Shown in pieces: positions 61,471 through 64,000 of a DNA stretch of 64,000 nucleotides (position 1 is the stretch's first letter; every line of letters starts with the position of its first letter). The translations under genes and the position numbers were made by a program. The stretch spans positions 2,555,501 through 2,619,500 of the forward strand of contig NZ_CP020474.1 of the NCBI RefSeq assembly GCF_002080415.1. The letters are read 5' to 3'. Source of the stretch: Roseovarius mucosus (lineage in GTDB: Bacteria > Pseudomonadota > Alphaproteobacteria > Rhodobacterales > Rhodobacteraceae). The notes under the pieces were generated by a model that saw only the letters and a program-made list of their open reading frames with translations, had not been told where the DNA came from and ran no database searches.

Positions 61471-63747
61471 GTGACCCGATTTGCCGCCCCGATTTCCGAA
61501 CAGATATGGAACATGAAATACCGGTTCCGGAATGGGGACGCTGGCGATGCAAGTGTCGAGGACAGCTGGCGGCGGATCGCGCGCGCTTTGGCAGTGGCCG
61601 AGGCAGAGCCGGCGCTCTGGGAAGAGCGGTTCTATCACGCGCTTGAGGATTTCAAATTCCTGCCCGCAGGTCGGATCACCGCCGGGGCTGGCACCGCACG
61701 CAAGGTGACGCTCTTTAACTGTTTCGTCATGGGCACCGTGCCTGACGATATGGGCGGCATCTTTGACGGGCTGCGCGAGGCGGCGTTGACCATGCAGCAG
61801 GGCGGCGGCATCGGCTATGATTTCAGCACGATCCGGCCCAAGGGGGCCGAGGTCAAGGGCGTGTCGGCGGATGCAAGCGGCCCACTCAGCTTTATGGATG
61901 TGTGGGACGCGATGTGCCGCACGATCATGTCGGCAGGTAGCAGGCGCGGTGCGATGATGGCCACAATGCGCTGTGACCATCCAGATATCGAGGCCTTCAT
62001 CGCCGCGAAATCCGATCCGGCGCGGCTGCGGATGTTCAACCTGTCGGTCTTGATCACCGATGCCTTCATGGAGGCGGTCAAGGCTGACGGCCCGTGGGAC
62101 CTTCAGTTTGGCGGCAAGGTCTATCATACCGTGCAAGCGCGGGATCTGTGGAACCGGATCATGCAGGCCACCTATGATTATGCCGAACCGGGCGTGATCT
62201 TTATCGACCGCATCAACGCGGCCAACAATCTGGCCTATTGCGAAACGATTGCGGCGACCAACCCATGCGGCGAACAGCCCCTGCCGCCCTATGGTGCCTG
62301 CCTCTTGGGCTCGATCAATCTGGCGCGGTTGGTGGCAGAGCCGTTTGCAGCGGGCGCGCGGGTGGATGAGGCCGCACTTGACGATCTGGTGCGCGTGGCT
62401 GTGCGCATGATGGACAATGTCGTGGATGTCAGCGGTTTTCCCTTACCTGCGCAGGCCGCCGAGGCGCAGGCCAAACGGCGGATCGGGCTGGGCGTGACGG
62501 GGCTTGCCGATGCGCTCTTGATGGTCGGGCTGCGCTATGGCTCGGACGCCGCCGTGCAACAGACCGAGGCGTGGTTGCATGCCATCGCGCGGGCGGCCTA
62601 TCTTGCAAGCGTTGACTTGGCCCGCGAAAAGGGCGCGTTCCCGCTCTTTGACCGCGACGCCTATCTGGCCTCTGGCACGATGCAGACGATGGATGCCGAT
62701 GTGCGCGCCGCCGTGGCTGAACATGGCATTCGCAACGCGCTTCTGACCAGCATCGCGCCGACTGGCACCATCAGCCTTTATGCGGGCAATGTCAGCAGCG
62801 GAATCGAGCCTGTCTTTGCCTATAGCTACACCCGCAAGGTGCTGCAAAAGGATGGCAGCCGCACCGAGGAAGAGGTGATAGATTACGCCGTGCAGATGTG
62901 GCGCGACCGGATGGGCGATGCGCCTCTGCCCGAGCATTTCGTCAACGCCCAGACCCTGCCGCCCGAGGATCACGTCAAGATGCAGGCGGCGGCGCAGAAA
63001 TGGGTGGATAGCAGCATCTCGAAAACCATCAACTGCCCCGAGGACATCTCCTTTGAGGCGTTCAAGAATGTCTATCTTCAGGCTTGGGATCTGGGGTGCA
63101 AAGGCTGCACCACCTATCGGCCCAATGCGGTGACAGGCAGCGTCCTGAGCGTGTCCGAGACCACGGACAAGGCCCCGGGTGAAACGCGGGGCGATGTCCC
63201 TGCAACCGGCGGCGAGGTGGTCTATATGTCCGAACCGCTCGACCGCCCCAAAGAGCTGGAGGGTGCCACCTACAAGCTGAAATGGCCCGACAGCAACCAT
63301 GCGATCTATGTCACCGTCAATGACATTGTTCTGGGCGGGCATCGGCGGCCCTTCGAGGTGTTCATCAACTCCAAGAACATGGAACATTATGCCTGGACGG
63401 TGGCCCTGACCCGCATGATCTCGGCGGTGTTCCGGCGTGGGGGCGATGTGTCCTTTGTGGTGGAAGAGCTCAAAGCCGTGTTCGACCCGCGCGGCGGCGC
63501 TTGGATGCAGGGCAAATACGTGCCCAGCATTCTGGCCGCCATCGGCGGCGTGCTCGAACAGCACATGGTCCAGATCGGGTTTCTAGCGGGCGAAGGTATG
63601 GGCCTCAAAGAGGATCCGCATGCGCAGGTCGCAGGTCAGGACAGCCCCCGCAAATCCCCCGCCTGCCCCGCCTGCGGCCAATACGACATGCGCATGATCG
63701 AGGGTTGCATGACCTGTGCAAGCTGCGGACACAGCAAATGTGCCTAA
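61471..63747 (+). CDS. nrdJ: adenosylcobalamin-dependent ribonucleotide reductase (class II)
   Basis: NrdJ reduces ribonucleotides using B12, independent of oxygen. The 758-residue protein has FLPAGRITAGAGT, an N-terminal active-site Cys in LFNCFVMG, NPCGEQPLPPYGACLLGSIN with the catalytic Cys, and SIAPTGTISLYAGNVSSGIEP. A C-terminal extension carries a zinc-ribbon/redox cysteine set ending in CMTCASCGHSKC. GTG 61471 (VTRFAAP) is preferred to ATG 61459, because GGAGA lies about seven bases before it. No B12 riboswitch fits in the short leader. Confidence 0.95.
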   Translation: MTRFAAPISEQIWNMKYRFRNGDAGDASVEDSWRRIARALAVAEAEPALWEERFYHALEDFKFLPAGRITAGAGTARKVTLFNCFVMGTVPDDMGGIFDGLREAALTMQQGGGIGYDFSTIRPKGAEVKGVSADASGPLSFMDVWDAMCRTIMSAGSRRGAMMATMRCDHPDIEAFIAAKSDPARLRMFNLSVLITDAFMEAVKADGPWDLQFGGKVYHTVQARDLWNRIMQATYDYAEPGVIFIDRINAANNLAYCETIAATNPCGEQPLPPYGACLLGSINLARLVAEPFAAGARVDEAALDDLVRVAVRMMDNVVDVSGFPLPAQAAEAQAKRRIGLGVTGLADALLMVGLRYGSDAAVQQTEAWLHAIARAAYLASVDLAREKGAFPLFDRDAYLASGTMQTMDADVRAAVAEHGIRNALLTSIAPTGTISLYAGNVSSGIEPVFAYSYTRKVLQKDGSRTEEEVIDYAVQMWRDRMGDAPLPEHFVNAQTLPPEDHVKMQAAAQKWVDSSISKTINCPEDISFEAFKNVYLQAWDLGCKGCTTYRPNAVTGSVLSVSETTDKAPGETRGDVPATGGEVVYMSEPLDRPKELEGATYKLKWPDSNHAIYVTVNDIVLGGHRRPFEVFINSKNMEHYAWTVALTRMISAVFRRGGDVSFVVEELKAVFDPRGGAWMQGKYVPSILAAIGGVLEQHMVQIGFLAGEGMGLKEDPHAQVAGQDSPRKSPACPACGQYDMRMIEGCMTCASCGHSKCA

Positions 63748-63763
63748 GGCGGCACGGTGACAT

Positions 63764-63799
63764 CGTTTCGGTTTTTCGTTGAAACGCCGAAACGGTTTC
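63764..63799 (+). terminator. candidate terminator after nrdJ
   Basis: CGTTTCGG (63764-63771) pairs with CCGAAACG (63787-63794) around a 15-nt loop, followed by GTTTCAC. It lies 17 bp after the nrdJ stop. The stem is only 8 bp and the T-run is short, so it may be weak. Confidence 0.5.
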
Positions 63800-63849
63800 A
63801 CTGCATGATCTGGCGCAATTTCTAGCCCCTAAGGTCCATCAGCCTTATT

Positions 63850-64000
63850 TCACGCGTCGCCTCTCAGGATCGGCGCGAGTGCGGCCCGATCGAAATTCGC
63901 GCCACACAGCAAGACCACGCTTGGTCCTGTTCCGCGTCGGCCCGTGTCTTTTGTCCAAGCCGCCAAGGCCAGTGCCGCCGAACCCTCGACCAGCATCTTC
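63850..64000 (-). CDS. PLP-dependent threonine/serine dehydratase-like protein, C-terminal end
   Basis: The minus strand holds an open frame running from the window edge to a TGA at 63852-63850, giving the last 49 residues of a protein. The sequence EGSAALALAAW followed by VVLLCGANFD is typical of the C-terminus of fold-type II PLP enzymes such as threonine/serine dehydratases. The rest of the gene lies beyond position 64000, so the substrate cannot be judged. It is convergent with nrdJ. Confidence 0.75.
   Translation of the reverse strand, partial: KMLVEGSAALALAAWTKDTGRRGTGPSVVLLCGANFDRAALAPILRGDA

Overview
The window is GC-rich chromosomal DNA from an alphaproteobacterium, most likely a member of the Rhodobacteraceae (Roseobacter/Rhodobacter group). 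This rests on gene content and order seen in the sequence: a mesaconyl-CoA hydratase / malyl-CoA lyase-type cluster beside mdh-sucCDAB-lpd, a class II (B12-dependent) ribonucleotide reductase, a short-form HisG with HisZ, DUF6455, DUF1737 and NnrU genes, and a dimethylglycine dehydrogenase-like flavoprotein. No species call is possible from sequence alone. I see no prophage, insertion sequence, CRISPR array, rRNA or convincing tRNA. Almost all of it is housekeeping metabolism, so the unusual material is mainly in regulatory and repeat DNA.

Layout. 1-4.3 kb: end of a TRAP transporter permease, an alpha/beta hydrolase, a YbjN protein, proC, csaA and a 2-hydroxyacid dehydrogenase. 4.3-11.5 kb: small envelope and unknown proteins, HlyIII/TrhA, DUF6455, a short YigZ/IMPACT protein coupled to an M48 lipoprotein protease, meaB, hrpB and a Nudix hydrolase. 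11.5-14.1 kb (minus strand): mcl2 - nnrU-like - DUF1737 - mch, an ethylmalonyl-CoA-pathway operon. 14.3-25.5 kb: a TauE/SafE permease, then the TCA block mdh, sucC, sucD, sucA, sucB, a MAPEG protein and lpd. 25.5-33.4 kb: a glycosyltransferase, ftsE-ftsX-plsC (minus, each start overlapping the previous stop), a zinc-ribbon membrane protein, and rpe-gph-nitronate monooxygenase-M20 hydrolase. 33.4-43.0 kb: panB-panC diverging from a dimethylglycine dehydrogenase-like gene, a secreted GH25 lysozyme, an AhpD-like protein, DUF938, an aldo/keto reductase, psd-pssA and an Fe(II)/2-oxoglutarate oxygenase. 43.2-52.5 kb (minus): one long operon xdhA-xdhB-xdhC-ABC ATPase-permease-permease-BMP binding protein, which reads as purine uptake plus oxidation. 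52.7-64 kb: dnaE, slyX, hisS-hisZ-hisG, an outer-membrane barrel, DUF1489, nrdJ, and the C-terminal end of a PLP-dependent dehydratase cut by the window edge.

The genes join into a carbon-conversion theme: acetyl-CoA assimilation (mch, mcl2, meaB) feeds malate and succinyl-CoA into mdh/suc/lpd. One-carbon units released by the dimethylglycine dehydrogenase-like enzyme could supply PanB, which uses methylene-tetrahydrofolate.

Most notable observations: (1) a GC-rich repeat of about 60 bp present in frame inside both xdhA and xdhB, with a related third copy between genes; (2) a leader upstream of sucC with tandem TGTGATCACA palindromes 21 bp apart and a hairpin that would hide the ribosome binding site; (3) a low-GC, rare-codon patch inside hisS; (4) matching AGGATTGATA sites about 40 bp upstream of both genes in the panB / dimethylglycine dehydrogenase divergent promoter; (5) two near-duplicate lipoyl domains in SucB.
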